A DNA stretch of 64,000 nucleotides from JANXQZ01 sp038225555 (GTDB lineage: Bacteria; Acidobacteriota; Terriglobia; Bryobacterales; Bryobacteraceae), in the NCBI GenBank assembly GCA_038225555.1, contig JBBRRB010000016.1, forward strand, positions 1-64,000, written 5' to 3'. Both the position numbers and the translations under genes were made by a program. The notes under the pieces were generated by a model. That model was not told the DNA's origin. It did no database searches and worked only from the letters and a program-made list of their open reading frames with translations. Positions 25,669 through 35,400 of the stretch are shown here, piece by piece (the stretch's first letter is position 1; every line of letters starts with the position of its first letter).

Positions 25669-28331
25669 AGCGGCAAATTGCCTTGCGGATCCTCGTTCGT
25701 CTCGGGACCCGGCAGAATGACATCGCTCTCCGGAATGCACGAAGCCGCAGCCACATGGTCGCCTTCTTCCATGCGAACCAGGCGGACACCCTGCGTTGAG
25801 CGGCCTGCTTGCCGAATCTCACCCGATTCGATCCGGATCACTTTCCCCTCCTTGGTAATAATCATCAAATCGGTATCTTCCTTCACCGACAGGATTGCAA
25901 CCACCTTGCCGATCCGGGGTGTGGTCTTCATGTTGATCACGCCCTTGCGTCCGCGCGACGTCAGCCGGTAGTCTTCGAGCGTGGTGCGTTTGCCGAAGCC
26001 GTTTTCCGAGATTGACAGGATCAGCCCCGATTCCTCCACCACTTCGCAGCCCACCAGGTAATCGCCTTCATCCAAATCCATGGCTCGGACTCCGCGGGCA
26101 GCCCGTCCCATGGGGCGAACCTCGTCCTCGAAGAAGCGGCTCGCCATCCCTTCATGCGTGCCCAGGAAAATGTAGTTCTGGCCGTTGGTCAGCCGCGCCG
26201 CGAGCAATTCATCGCCCTCATCGATGTTAATGGCGATGATTCCACGAGCCAGCGGGTTGTCGAATTCCGTCAACTCGCTCTTCTTCACCACGCCGTGCTT
26301 GGTCACCATCAAGATGTGCTGACCCTCGACAAACCCCTTCACGGGCAAAAACGCCGTGGGCTGCTCGTCTGGCTGCAGATTGATCAGGCTGGAAATATGC
26401 TTGCCCTTGCCGGTGGTGCCCACGTCGGGAATACCGTAGATCTTGAGCCAGTATAGGCGGCCCTTGGTCGTGAAAATCAAAAGGTACGAGTGGGTAGAAG
26501 CGACCACCAGGTAATCGACCACATCCTCGGTGCGCGTGCCCATTCCGATACGCCCCTTGCCGCCGCGAGTTTGCCGCCGGTACGTATCCACCGCCGTGCG
26601 CTTCAGGTATCCGCCTCGCGTTACGGTGACGGCCACGTCTTCCACCTGGATCAGATCCTCAAGGAGAATCTCGCCGGTGTCCTCGATAATTTGCGTGCGC
26701 CTGTCGTCGCCGAACTCTTTTTTGACTTCTTGGAGCTCCTTGACGATCAGCCCGCGCAATACTTCCTCGGAGCCCAGTATCTCCAGGTACCCGCCGATGA
26801 GCCGCTGAATTTCGGCGAGTTCGTCCAGGATCTTCTGCTGCTCCATGCCCGTGAGCCGCTGAAGTTGCAGCTCGATAATCGCCTGTGCCTGCCGATCGCT
26901 GAAGGCTTCAAACGGAGCTAAGCCAGCCGCGAAACGGGTGGCCGATTCTCCCTCGAAGGCGGCGATCCCAGCGCGTTCCTGCAGTTTGATCAGCGAGGCG
27001 ATCTGATCGGCCGTCATGGGAAGACCGGTCAATACTTCGCGCGCTTCCTTGGGGTTTCTCGAAGCGCGAATCAGCTCGATCACCACATCCAGATTGGTCA
27101 AAGCCTTCTGGAATCCGAGCAGCAAGTGCTCGCGATCGCGTGCTTTGCGCAGCAAGAAGTCGGTGCGCCGGCGCACCACGTCGGTCCGATGCTCGATAAA
27201 CCGCTTGATGACATCGATCAAACCCAGCTCGCGAGGCTGGCCATTGACGATCGACAACATGATCACGCCGAAATTCGACTGCAGTTGCGTGTGCTTATAC
27301 AGATTATTGAGGATAATCTCCGCCTGCTCGCCACGCTTCAGCTCGAAGACGATCCGCATGCCGTCGCGATCGCTCTCGTCGCGGATTTCCGAAATGCCCT
27401 CGATCTTTTTTTCGTTTACCAGTGCGGCCGCATGTTCGATGAGACGGCTCTTGTTCACCTGATAAGGGATCTCGGTGATGACGATCGCTTCGCGATCTTT
27501 TCCGGACTTTTCGGTCGCAGCCTTAGCCCGCATCCTGAGCGTGCCCCGGCCCCTGGTGAAGTAGTCGTAGATGCCTTGGCGGCCGAGAATAAACCCGCCC
27601 GTGGGGAAGTCGGGGCCTTGCACGAATTCCATGATCTGGGGGAGCGTCAGGTGCGGGTTGTCGATCAAGGCGATGGTGGCGTCGACGATCTCGGTGAGGT
27701 TGTGCGGGGGAATATTCGTTGCCATCCCGACCGCGATTCCGGACGAACCGTTGATGAGCAGGTTCGGCACGCGCGTGGGCAGCACCTCCGGCTCGTCCTT
27801 GGTGTCATCGAAGTTGCGCCGGAAGTCGACCGTTTCTTTATCTATGTCTTCCAGGAGCGCCGTGTCGATCCTGGAAAGCCGAGCCTCTGTGTACCGGTAT
27901 GCCGCTGGCGGATCGCCGTCCACGGACCCGAAATTGCCCTGGCCATCGATGAGCATGTAGCGCATCGAGAAGGTCTGAGCCATGCGCACCAGCGCGTCAT
28001 AAACGGCAGTATCGCCGTGGGGATGGTAGTTTCCAAGCACCTCCCCGACGATCTTCGCGCATTTGCGGGTGGGACGGTTGTAGGCCAATCCCATCTCGCT
28101 CATGGCAAAAAGGATGCGGCGGTGAACCGGTTTCAAGCCGTCTCGAACGTCCGGGAGAGCGCGGCCGATAATCACGCTCATCGCGTAGTCGAGATACGAT
28201 CGGCGCATCTCGTCTTCGATGTTGATGGGAATCAGGTTCTTATTGCTGTCGCCGCCAAGCGGCATTTGCGGTCCGCCTCCTCCCGGCGGCGGAGGCTGCT
28301 GCGGACCCTTCGGACCTTCCGGATTTGCCAA
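25662..28331 (-). CDS. gyrA: DNA gyrase subunit A
   Basis: The 889-residue protein has the breakage-reunion domain (SYLDYAMSVIIGRALPDVRD), the quinolone-resistance region HPHGDTAVYDALVRMAQ with Thr at the position of E. coli Ser83, and the catalytic tyrosine in AAYRYTEARLSR near residue 147. The C-terminal beta-pinwheel has the GyrA box as QTRGGKG. A Pro/Gly-rich stretch of about 30 residues precedes the usual start. It makes and reseals the double-strand break during supercoiling. It begins only 39 bp after the NRPS gene on the same strand with no terminator between them. Confidence 0.97.
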   Translation of the reverse strand: MANPEGPKGPQQPPPPGGGGPQMPLGGDSNKNLIPINIEDEMRRSYLDYAMSVIIGRALPDVRDGLKPVHRRILFAMSEMGLAYNRPTRKCAKIVGEVLGNYHPHGDTAVYDALVRMAQTFSMRYMLIDGQGNFGSVDGDPPAAYRYTEARLSRIDTALLEDIDKETVDFRRNFDDTKDEPEVLPTRVPNLLINGSSGIAVGMATNIPPHNLTEIVDATIALIDNPHLTLPQIMEFVQGPDFPTGGFILGRQGIYDYFTRGRGTLRMRAKAATEKSGKDREAIVITEIPYQVNKSRLIEHAAALVNEKKIEGISEIRDESDRDGMRIVFELKRGEQAEIILNNLYKHTQLQSNFGVIMLSIVNGQPRELGLIDVIKRFIEHRTDVVRRRTDFLLRKARDREHLLLGFQKALTNLDVVIELIRASRNPKEAREVLTGLPMTADQIASLIKLQERAGIAAFEGESATRFAAGLAPFEAFSDRQAQAIIELQLQRLTGMEQQKILDELAEIQRLIGGYLEILGSEEVLRGLIVKELQEVKKEFGDDRRTQIIEDTGEILLEDLIQVEDVAVTVTRGGYLKRTAVDTYRRQTRGGKGRIGMGTRTEDVVDYLVVASTHSYLLIFTTKGRLYWLKIYGIPDVGTTGKGKHISSLINLQPDEQPTAFLPVKGFVEGQHILMVTKHGVVKKSELTEFDNPLARGIIAINIDEGDELLAARLTNGQNYIFLGTHEGMASRFFEDEVRPMGRAARGVRAMDLDEGDYLVGCEVVEESGLILSISENGFGKRTTLEDYRLTSRGRKGVINMKTTPRIGKVVAILSVKEDTDLMIITKEGKVIRIESGEIRQAGRSTQGVRLVRMEEGDHVAAASCIPESDVILPGPETNEDPQGNLPLQ

Positions 28332-28338
28332 GTGCTAA

Positions 28339-28343
28339 CTCCT
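28339..28343 (-). promoter_or_regulatory. ribosome-binding site that decides the gyrA TTG start
   Basis: On the minus strand AGGAG lies 7 bp before the TTG at 28331, with no competing ATG nearby. The AT-rich stretch 28344-28370 between the NRPS stop and this site could also hold a gyrA promoter, but no clear -35/-10 pair is visible. Confidence 0.7.
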
Positions 28344-28370
28344 ACATAATGCGAGTTTTAATTCGAAATT

Positions 28371-31300
28371 TTATTTTAACATTTCGATCCGTAGAGGTTT
28401 TGGGAATCCACTGGCGTTCAAGTCTAGGCTCGTTGGGTTGGGAAGAGCGTAATTCGAACTAGCGCCCGCGTAGGCAGACCGCAAACGAGCGTTGAGCAGC
28501 CGTGCGAGCATCCCGATGTGCGGTTCCTGGAGAATGTTGTCGTGGTCTCCGCTAGTCTCTTCGATATGGAGTTGACCTCGGATCAGGCAGCCCCAGCCGA
28601 GAGTGGCATCCGGGAGGCGCAAGCGCGCATCCTTCGCCCGGAACAGGATCGCATCGCCTTCGAAGTGACGGGGCGCGTACGTGCGGAGTGCCAGCAAGAA
28701 CGCCTCCTCCGCATCGAGCATCCCGGGATTAGCCCCCAGCTGCTTCTTCATCAGCCAGCGCCGAATGTTGCCCCTCATGCGCCAATTCTTTAGCTTTTTT
28801 TCTAAAAAGGGGCCCCATCCGATGTGAAAGGCATAGCGTGTGTTGAATTCAATGGTCCGCACCCAGCGACTCAATCGCTGGCTGGAGGCGGCTAGGCTGG
28901 ACGGGGCCGGCGAATCGATCCTTGTGTCGAGAAGGGCAAGCACATCCACGCGCTCTCCAGCCTCGCGCAATTTCCGAGCCATTTCGAAGGCGACAATGCC
29001 TCCTGCGGAGAAGCCCCCCACGTGATAAGGCCCATGAGGCTGCGCGGCTCGGATTTCCTGAACGTAGTCCGCGGCCATTTGCTCGACGGAATATGTGGGG
29101 GCCTGCTTTCCGTCAAGTCCCCGGGCCTGCAGCCCGTACACGGGCTGATCAGGATCGAAATGGCTCGCAAAGCCGGCGAAGCTGAGGACGTTTCCACCGA
29201 TCGGGTGTACGAAGAAAAACGGCGGAAGTGCGCCGTCAGGCCGAATCGGAACCAATGAGGACCAGGGCGGGGTCCATCCGCCGTCCCGCAGCAGGGCGGC
29301 GAGTCTCTCGATGGTCGGGCCCTGAAACAGCGTGGCTAGCGGGAGCGCCTTGCCGACCACTTTTTCCATGCGAGCGAACATTCTCGCTGCCAGGACGGAG
29401 TGCCCGCCAATTTCAAAGAAATTGTCGTTTCTTCCAATCGGTCGCACATTGAGGACGGATTCCCAGATGCCGATTAGCGTGCTCTCCAAGGCGTCTCGCG
29501 GGGCCGCCTCCTTGCAACCCGGCTCAGGTCGGACCGCATCGGGCGCTGGCAGGGCTTTGCGGTCGAGCTTGCCGTTCGGAGTCTTTGGCAGCTCAGCCAG
29601 GGGGATTAGATGCGCGGGGATCATGTAGTCCGGCAGGCACTGCTTAAGGTGTGCACGGAGGCTATTGCCCTCAACCGAGGCCGACACGAAATACCCGGCT
29701 AGCACATTCTGGCCGGAGGCGTCTTGGCGCGCCACTACCGCTGCGGCGCGGACTCCAGGGCAGCTGGACAGAGCGGACTCAACCTCTCCCAATTCGATTC
29801 GAAAGCCCCGAACTTTCACCTGATTATCCGCGCGTCCCAGCATCTCAATGGCCCCGTCTGGCTGGAGCCGCGCCCGGTCTCCGGTCCGGTACATTCGACC
29901 GGCTGCAAAAGGGTTATCGAGGAAACGCTCGGCTGTCAGCTCGGTGCGCCGATGGTATCCAGTCGCAACGCCATCACCTCCGATATGCAACTCTCCAGGA
30001 ACCCCGACGGGAACTGGCTGGAGTTTCGGGTCGAGAACATAAAACGTCTGATTCGGGGCCGGCCTGCCGATCGTGATCGGCTTATCTCGCGCGACTTTAG
30101 TCCAAGACGACCATATGGTTGTTTCCGTGGGGCCGTACATGTTCCACAGCTCGCCACCCCGATCGAGGAGTTCGCTCGCCAGATCAGGAGGCAATGGCTC
30201 GCCCCCGCACAGCATCTTCAGACCCGGCGTTGTGCTCCAGCCGGAATCGATCAGCATGCGCCATGTGGCAGGGGTGGCTTGCAGCACAGTGGCCGCGCTG
30301 GACGCCAGAATTTCTCGAAGCCGACGCCCGTCGGAAGCCTCCTCCCGGGTTGCGAGAACGACCTTCCCGCCTGCTAGCAGCGGTGCGAACAACTCGAGGC
30401 CGGCGATGTCGAAAGAGAGGGTAGTAACTGCTAACAAGGAATCGGTGGCTGATATGCCAGGCTCTCGCAAAACGGCGTGCAGGAGGTTCACCAAAGCCCG
30501 ATGATGAATCGCAACTCCCTTCGGCTTGCCAGTCGATCCGGACGTGTAAATGACGTAAGCGAGGCTCTCTGGATTGGCTTCGCTTGAGAGTACGGAGGGT
30601 TCATGCCTGGCGATCTGCTTGTGTTCCGCATCGAGCAACACCGTGCTGGCGGCCGTCTTGACGATTCCAGCCAGCTTCTCTTGCGTAATGAGCAGCCCCA
30701 AGCCGGCATCCTGGGCCATTAAGGAGAGTCGTTCAGGCGGAAAAGACGGATCCAGGGGAACGTAGGCCGCTCCCGCTTTCAGCACTGCCAGGACTGCAAT
30801 CAGCATGTCGATAGAACGCTCGACGCAGATCCCCGCCAGCATTCCGGACTTGACGCCGCGGGCTTGTACATAGCGGGCTAATTGGTTAGAACGTTCATCC
30901 AGTTGCCTATAGGTGATCGACTCGCGCCCGCAGACCACAGCCACGGAAGCGGGCGTGCGGGAGGTTTGCAGAGAAAAGAGCTGGTGGACGCAATGCTGAC
31001 GGGGGTATCCGAGTTCCGTCCGGTTCCATTCACCGAGGATCCGTTCCTGTTCATCGGCATCCATGAGCGGGTAGGCTGAGATTCGGCGGTCCGGCGCATC
31101 AACCACCGCGCTTAGCAAGCGTTCGAGACTCTCCAGCATCCGCGCAACAGTGTCGTCCAAGTACAAAGCGGTATTGTACTCGCACGACAGTCGCCAGCCT
31201 TCATCGCGCTCGACCAGAAAGACATTCAGGTCGTACATCGCGCCTGGTGATCTTGACGGGATAGGCCGCATGCGAATGCCGCCGTACTCCCAAGGATGGA

Positions 31301-32405
31301 CGAAGTCCCTCTGGTAGATGAAGTTTACCTGGAACATGAGGTTGCCGTCCGTGGTCCGATCAAGCCGGAGGATTTCGGCGACCTTCTCCAACGGATAGTC
31401 TTGGTGTTCCAGCGCCTGTGACACGATCTTGCGGACGCGCCGCAGCAGATCCTCGAAGGTGGGGTCGTTCGCCGCGTCGCTGCGCAGGACTACCGTGTTG
31501 ATGAACGGTCCGACGAGCGGCTCGATATCCACGACGTTCCTGCCCACCACCTGCGAGCCGACCACGATGTCGGTTTCGCCCGTGTAGCGCTGCAAAAGGG
31601 CCGTCAGCGCGGCAAACATAGTCATAAACAGGGTGGCTTCGTTCTTGCGGCTGAGTTCGCGCAAACCATCGGTGAGCTCGACGGGGAGCAGACGGGACAC
31701 AATGTTTCCGGCGACCGGCGCCGCTACACCGCGCGGACGGTCGGGCAGCACTTCAAAGCGCGGCAGGTCGGCCAGTTGTTCTTTCCAATAGACTTCCGCT
31801 TCGGCCCAAGCGGATGCATCGCGGTTGCCCTGTTCCCAGATCGTATAGTCGGCATATTGGATCGCGAGTTCAGGCAGAGGCGAAGGATGCCCCTCTAAAA
31901 ACGCCTCGTATATGGGACCAAGCTCAGCGGTAATCACGCCGATGGACCAGCCGTCCGAGACGATGTGGTGGATCGTAATGAGCAGCGTGTGTTCCTGATC
32001 GCCGATCCGCAGGAGGCTGGCCCGGAGGAGCGGTCCCCTGTCAAGCGCGAAAGGATTCCGAGCCTCTTCGATGGCGAGACGATCTGCCTCGCTGCTTTGC
32101 AAGGGCTCGGACAAACTTCGGAGATCGGTTATCCGAAGCGGGATGCGAAGAGTCGGCGACACGAGTTGGATTACCTGCCCGTCTATCATCGAGAAGGTGG
32201 CGCGCAGGATCTCATGACGCCGCACGATTTCGTTGAGCGCCCGTTCGAGGACGCCAGCATCCAGGCGACCTGCGAGGGAGAACCGCACGGCAACGTTCAG
32301 AGACGGATCACCGGGCTTGAGCTGATCTAGAACCCAGAAACGCTGTTGCACGGAGGAAGTGGGTAGCCCGAGTATTTCGGTATTCTGTTCGATAGCTGCT
32401 AGCAT
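28371..32405 (-). CDS. nonribosomal peptide synthetase, C-A-PCP-TE (terminal module)
   Basis: From the ATG at 32405 (a TTG at 32414 is also in frame) the protein has about 1344 residues. A condensation domain spans about 10-440 with HHIVSDGWS near residue 150. The adenylation domain spans about 480-970 with YVIYTSGSTGKPKG, FDIAGLELF and NMYGPTETTIW. A carrier domain has FFEIGGHSVLAARMF near 1000. The thioesterase, about 1060-1340, has PFFFVHPIGGN, GGFSAGGIVAFEMA (nucleophile Ser) and a GDHDN histidine. The manually read 10-residue pocket code is D-I-L-Q-C-G-M-I-W-K, close to codes recorded for glycine. It starts about 12 bp after the preceding synthetase stops and should add the last residue and release the product. 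Confidence 0.94.
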   Translation of the reverse strand: MLAAIEQNTEILGLPTSSVQQRFWVLDQLKPGDPSLNVAVRFSLAGRLDAGVLERALNEIVRRHEILRATFSMIDGQVIQLVSPTLRIPLRITDLRSLSEPLQSSEADRLAIEEARNPFALDRGPLLRASLLRIGDQEHTLLITIHHIVSDGWSIGVITAELGPIYEAFLEGHPSPLPELAIQYADYTIWEQGNRDASAWAEAEVYWKEQLADLPRFEVLPDRPRGVAAPVAGNIVSRLLPVELTDGLRELSRKNEATLFMTMFAALTALLQRYTGETDIVVGSQVVGRNVVDIEPLVGPFINTVVLRSDAANDPTFEDLLRRVRKIVSQALEHQDYPLEKVAEILRLDRTTDGNLMFQVNFIYQRDFVHPWEYGGIRMRPIPSRSPGAMYDLNVFLVERDEGWRLSCEYNTALYLDDTVARMLESLERLLSAVVDAPDRRISAYPLMDADEQERILGEWNRTELGYPRQHCVHQLFSLQTSRTPASVAVVCGRESITYRQLDERSNQLARYVQARGVKSGMLAGICVERSIDMLIAVLAVLKAGAAYVPLDPSFPPERLSLMAQDAGLGLLITQEKLAGIVKTAASTVLLDAEHKQIARHEPSVLSSEANPESLAYVIYTSGSTGKPKGVAIHHRALVNLLHAVLREPGISATDSLLAVTTLSFDIAGLELFAPLLAGGKVVLATREEASDGRRLREILASSAATVLQATPATWRMLIDSGWSTTPGLKMLCGGEPLPPDLASELLDRGGELWNMYGPTETTIWSSWTKVARDKPITIGRPAPNQTFYVLDPKLQPVPVGVPGELHIGGDGVATGYHRRTELTAERFLDNPFAAGRMYRTGDRARLQPDGAIEMLGRADNQVKVRGFRIELGEVESALSSCPGVRAAAVVARQDASGQNVLAGYFVSASVEGNSLRAHLKQCLPDYMIPAHLIPLAELPKTPNGKLDRKALPAPDAVRPEPGCKEAAPRDALESTLIGIWESVLNVRPIGRNDNFFEIGGHSVLAARMFARMEKVVGKALPLATLFQGPTIERLAALLRDGGWTPPWSSLVPIRPDGALPPFFFVHPIGGNVLSFAGFASHFDPDQPVYGLQARGLDGKQAPTYSVEQMAADYVQEIRAAQPHGPYHVGGFSAGGIVAFEMARKLREAGERVDVLALLDTRIDSPAPSSLAASSQRLSRWVRTIEFNTRYAFHIGWGPFLEKKLKNWRMRGNIRRWLMKKQLGANPGMLDAEEAFLLALRTYAPRHFEGDAILFRAKDARLRLPDATLGWGCLIRGQLHIEETSGDHDNILQEPHIGMLARLLNARLRSAYAGASSNYALPNPTSLDLNASGFPKPLRIEMLK

Positions 32406-32417
32406 GGCCTGCAAGTC

Positions 32418-35400
32418 TTACATCGTCCGTTTGATGCGAAAACTTTCGCGCGAAACGGCGGTGATGCTGGAAAGAGCCTTGCGAGGCTGGCCCAATTCCA
32501 AGCGCATGGAATTGGCAATCGCCCGGATGGTCCGATGCTGCAGCAGCTGCTTGGGGGTGACGGACAAACCCTCCCGCGCGGCCCGCGAGGAAATCTGGAA
32601 CAGATGAATGGAATCGGCCCCGAGCGAGAAGAGGTCATCGTCCGCCCCCACTCGCGCAACCTGCAGCACCTCCTGCCAGACCAGCGCGATGGCTTTCTCG
32701 TGTTCCGTGCTTGGCGCAGCGTAATGGTCGGAAGGGGTGAAGGACGGCGGAGGAAGCTGCGCGAGCGCGCGCCGGTCTATTTTCCCGTTAGGCGTAAGCG
32801 GGAGCGATTCCAGCGAGCAGAACAAAGCGGGAACCATGTAGTCCGGCAGTCGTTCGGCGAGCGCCGCGCGAAGAGCGGCAGGACTGACGTGTTCTTTCCG
32901 CCTTGGAATCAGGTAGGCCGCCAGGCGCTTCTCGCCCGGCCGATCCTCGCGCACAATGACCGCTCCATCCTGGATGGAAGGGTGGGCCAGCAGCGCGGAT
33001 TCGATTTCGCCTAGTTCGATGCGGTGTCCGCGAATCTTTACCTGGTTGTCCAAGCGGCCGTGGCACACGAGATTGCCGTCAGGCAGGTAACGCGCCAAAT
33101 CGCCCGTCCGGTACATGCGGGATTCGCCGAGGCAGGAAGACGGATCGACCGGAAACTTCTCAGCCGTGAGGTCGGGAGCGTTCAAGTAGCCTCGGGCCAA
33201 ACCGTCGCCCGCGATGTACAGTTCGCCGGGAACGCCTATTGCCGTTGGCTGGCGGCGGGCGTCGAGCACGTACACCCGGGTGTTCGCGATGGGTTTTCCG
33301 ATCAGCACCGGGCCTTCGCCGGGCTGGACCTTCCAGATTGTGGACCAGATCGTGGTCTCCGTGGGGCCGTACATGTTCCAGAGCGATGCCCCGCGCGACA
33401 GAAGCTCATTGGCCAAGTCCCGCGTTAGTTCCTCTCCCCCGCACAGTATTTTCAGATTTGGACTGCCCGCCCATCCAGCTTCGATAAGCAGTTTCCATGT
33501 GGTGGGGGTGGCCTGCATGATCGTGATTCCAGCGGAGTGAATAAGCGAAGCCAATTCCTTGCCGTCGCGGGCGGCGTCGCGCGGGGCGATCACGAGCTCC
33601 GCGCCGGTCGTCAGGGGTAGAAACAACTCGAGGCCGGCGATGTCAAACGAAAGCGTTGTCACGGCCAGAAGTTTGTCGTCTGGCGAAAGTCCGGGTTCCC
33701 AGCGCATCGCCCATAGAAAATTCATGACTGCCCGATGCGAGATTTCAACGCCCTTTGGTTTACCGGTGGAGCCCGATGTATAAATGACGTAGGCGAGATC
33801 GCTGGACTGCACTGCTGGGAGCGGTGCGGGTTGAACAACATCGAGATTTGGCCAGTTATTGCTCGTGAGGAGCAGTTTGAGCCCTGCGTCCTGCTCAATG
33901 AAATTGAGCCGCTCCGCTGGATAGTTCGGATCGAGAGGCACATAAGCTGCACCCGATTTCATCACCCCAAGCACCGCGATCGGCATTTCGAGAGACGGCT
34001 CGATCGAAATGCCCACCAGCGTGCCTGGAGCAACGCCTTGAGACTTGAGCCAGCTTGCGAGCAGACTTGCCTTGCGATCGAGGTCGGCGTAGGTCAGGCG
34101 CTTGTCTTCGAATCGGACCGCGATCGTATCCGGAGTGCGAGCTGCTTGCTCTTCGATATTTTGATGCACGCAAAGTTTGTCGGGATAAGCGCGGCCGGTC
34201 TGGTTCCAGCCACTCAGGAGCGCCCGGCGCTCCGCCTCACCCATCAGCGGAAGGCTGGACACCGCCCGGTTCGCGTCTTCAACAAATCCAAGCAGAAGGG
34301 ATCGGTAATGTCTCAACCAGCGGGCTATAGTCGCCTCGTCAAACAGAGCAGTGTTGTAGTCGCAATAGAGCTTCAGTCCTTCCGTGGATTCGACCATGTT
34401 CAGAAAGATGTCGAAATTAACGAAGCGCTTGGGATTCTGATCAACCTCCGCCTGCAAGCCGTCGAATTTGAGACTGGCTCCCACGCGCTCCAGGTTGAAT
34501 TGCACCTCGATCAGAGGAAGGCGGCTCGGATTGCGCGGAATCGCAAGCTTGCGAACGAGGGTGCCGTAGGTGTAGCTCTGATGCTCGTAGGCTTCAATGA
34601 CTTTGCGCTTGGTCTGAGCGAGCAAGTCTTTGAAACTCGCGTCGCTGTTCAGCTTCACTCGTATTGGCAGGAAGTTGACGCAATGGCCCACCAGAGTTTC
34701 GTCCGCGAGCGCGGATTGCGCAGCGGACGGGATGCCGACCACGATGTCCGATTGACCCGTCAAACGGGAAAGCAGAGCCTGGAAAGCACTCAACAGGGTG
34801 CTAAACAGGGTGGACCCTCGCTGTGCGCCAGCTTTTTTGATCGCTTGATATTCGGATGCATCGATGCTGGTGATGAACGTGGATCCGGCATACGACTTGA
34901 GCGCCGGGCGGGGGCGGTCCAGCGGAAGCTCCAGGGGTGGCGCGGGCTCGGCATATTCGGATACCCAGTAAGCTTCCACTGCGGGATCAACGCTCTCGGC
35001 GGCCTGCTTGCGGGCATACTCGCTGAACCGCATTGGCACGGACAGAGATGCGGTTGCGCCCTTCCGCCGGGCCGTGTAGAGCTTGCTAAGCTCGTCCAGG
35101 ATAATGTTGACGGACCAGCCGTCGCAGACCACGTGGTGGGCGGTGATGAAAAGAACATGGTCGCTTGCCGAGAGACGCACCAATTTAGCCCGGACCAGCG
35201 GCCCTTGCACAAGATCGAAAGGCAGGCATGCGTCCGCGATCTTGAGTTGTTGAATCCTGCTTGCTAGCGCGGTTTCGGGAACTTCGGAGAGATCCAGCTT
35301 GGGAAGCGGCATCGCCAACTTGGCGAGGATGCGCAGGCCGTCGCCACCGGACGTGAGCGTCGCGCGCAAGGCTTCATGGCGATTGACCACGGTTTCGAGC

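Noticed and set aside
25662..28331. Thr at the Ser83-equivalent of GyrA as a resistance mutation
   Set aside because: Thr is a common natural residue at this position in many bacteria, so alone it does not indicate resistance.
27126..28349. Plus-strand open frame of about 407 codons opposite gyrA
   Set aside because: It is a reverse-strand shadow of gyrA, with no recognisable motif and no ribosome site.
33735..35267. Long plus-strand open frame of about 510 codons inside the hybrid synthetase
   Set aside because: It is antisense to the C and A2 domains of the synthetase, whose catalytic motifs are intact. The translation is Arg/His-rich and shows no domain, so it is a high-GC antisense shadow.
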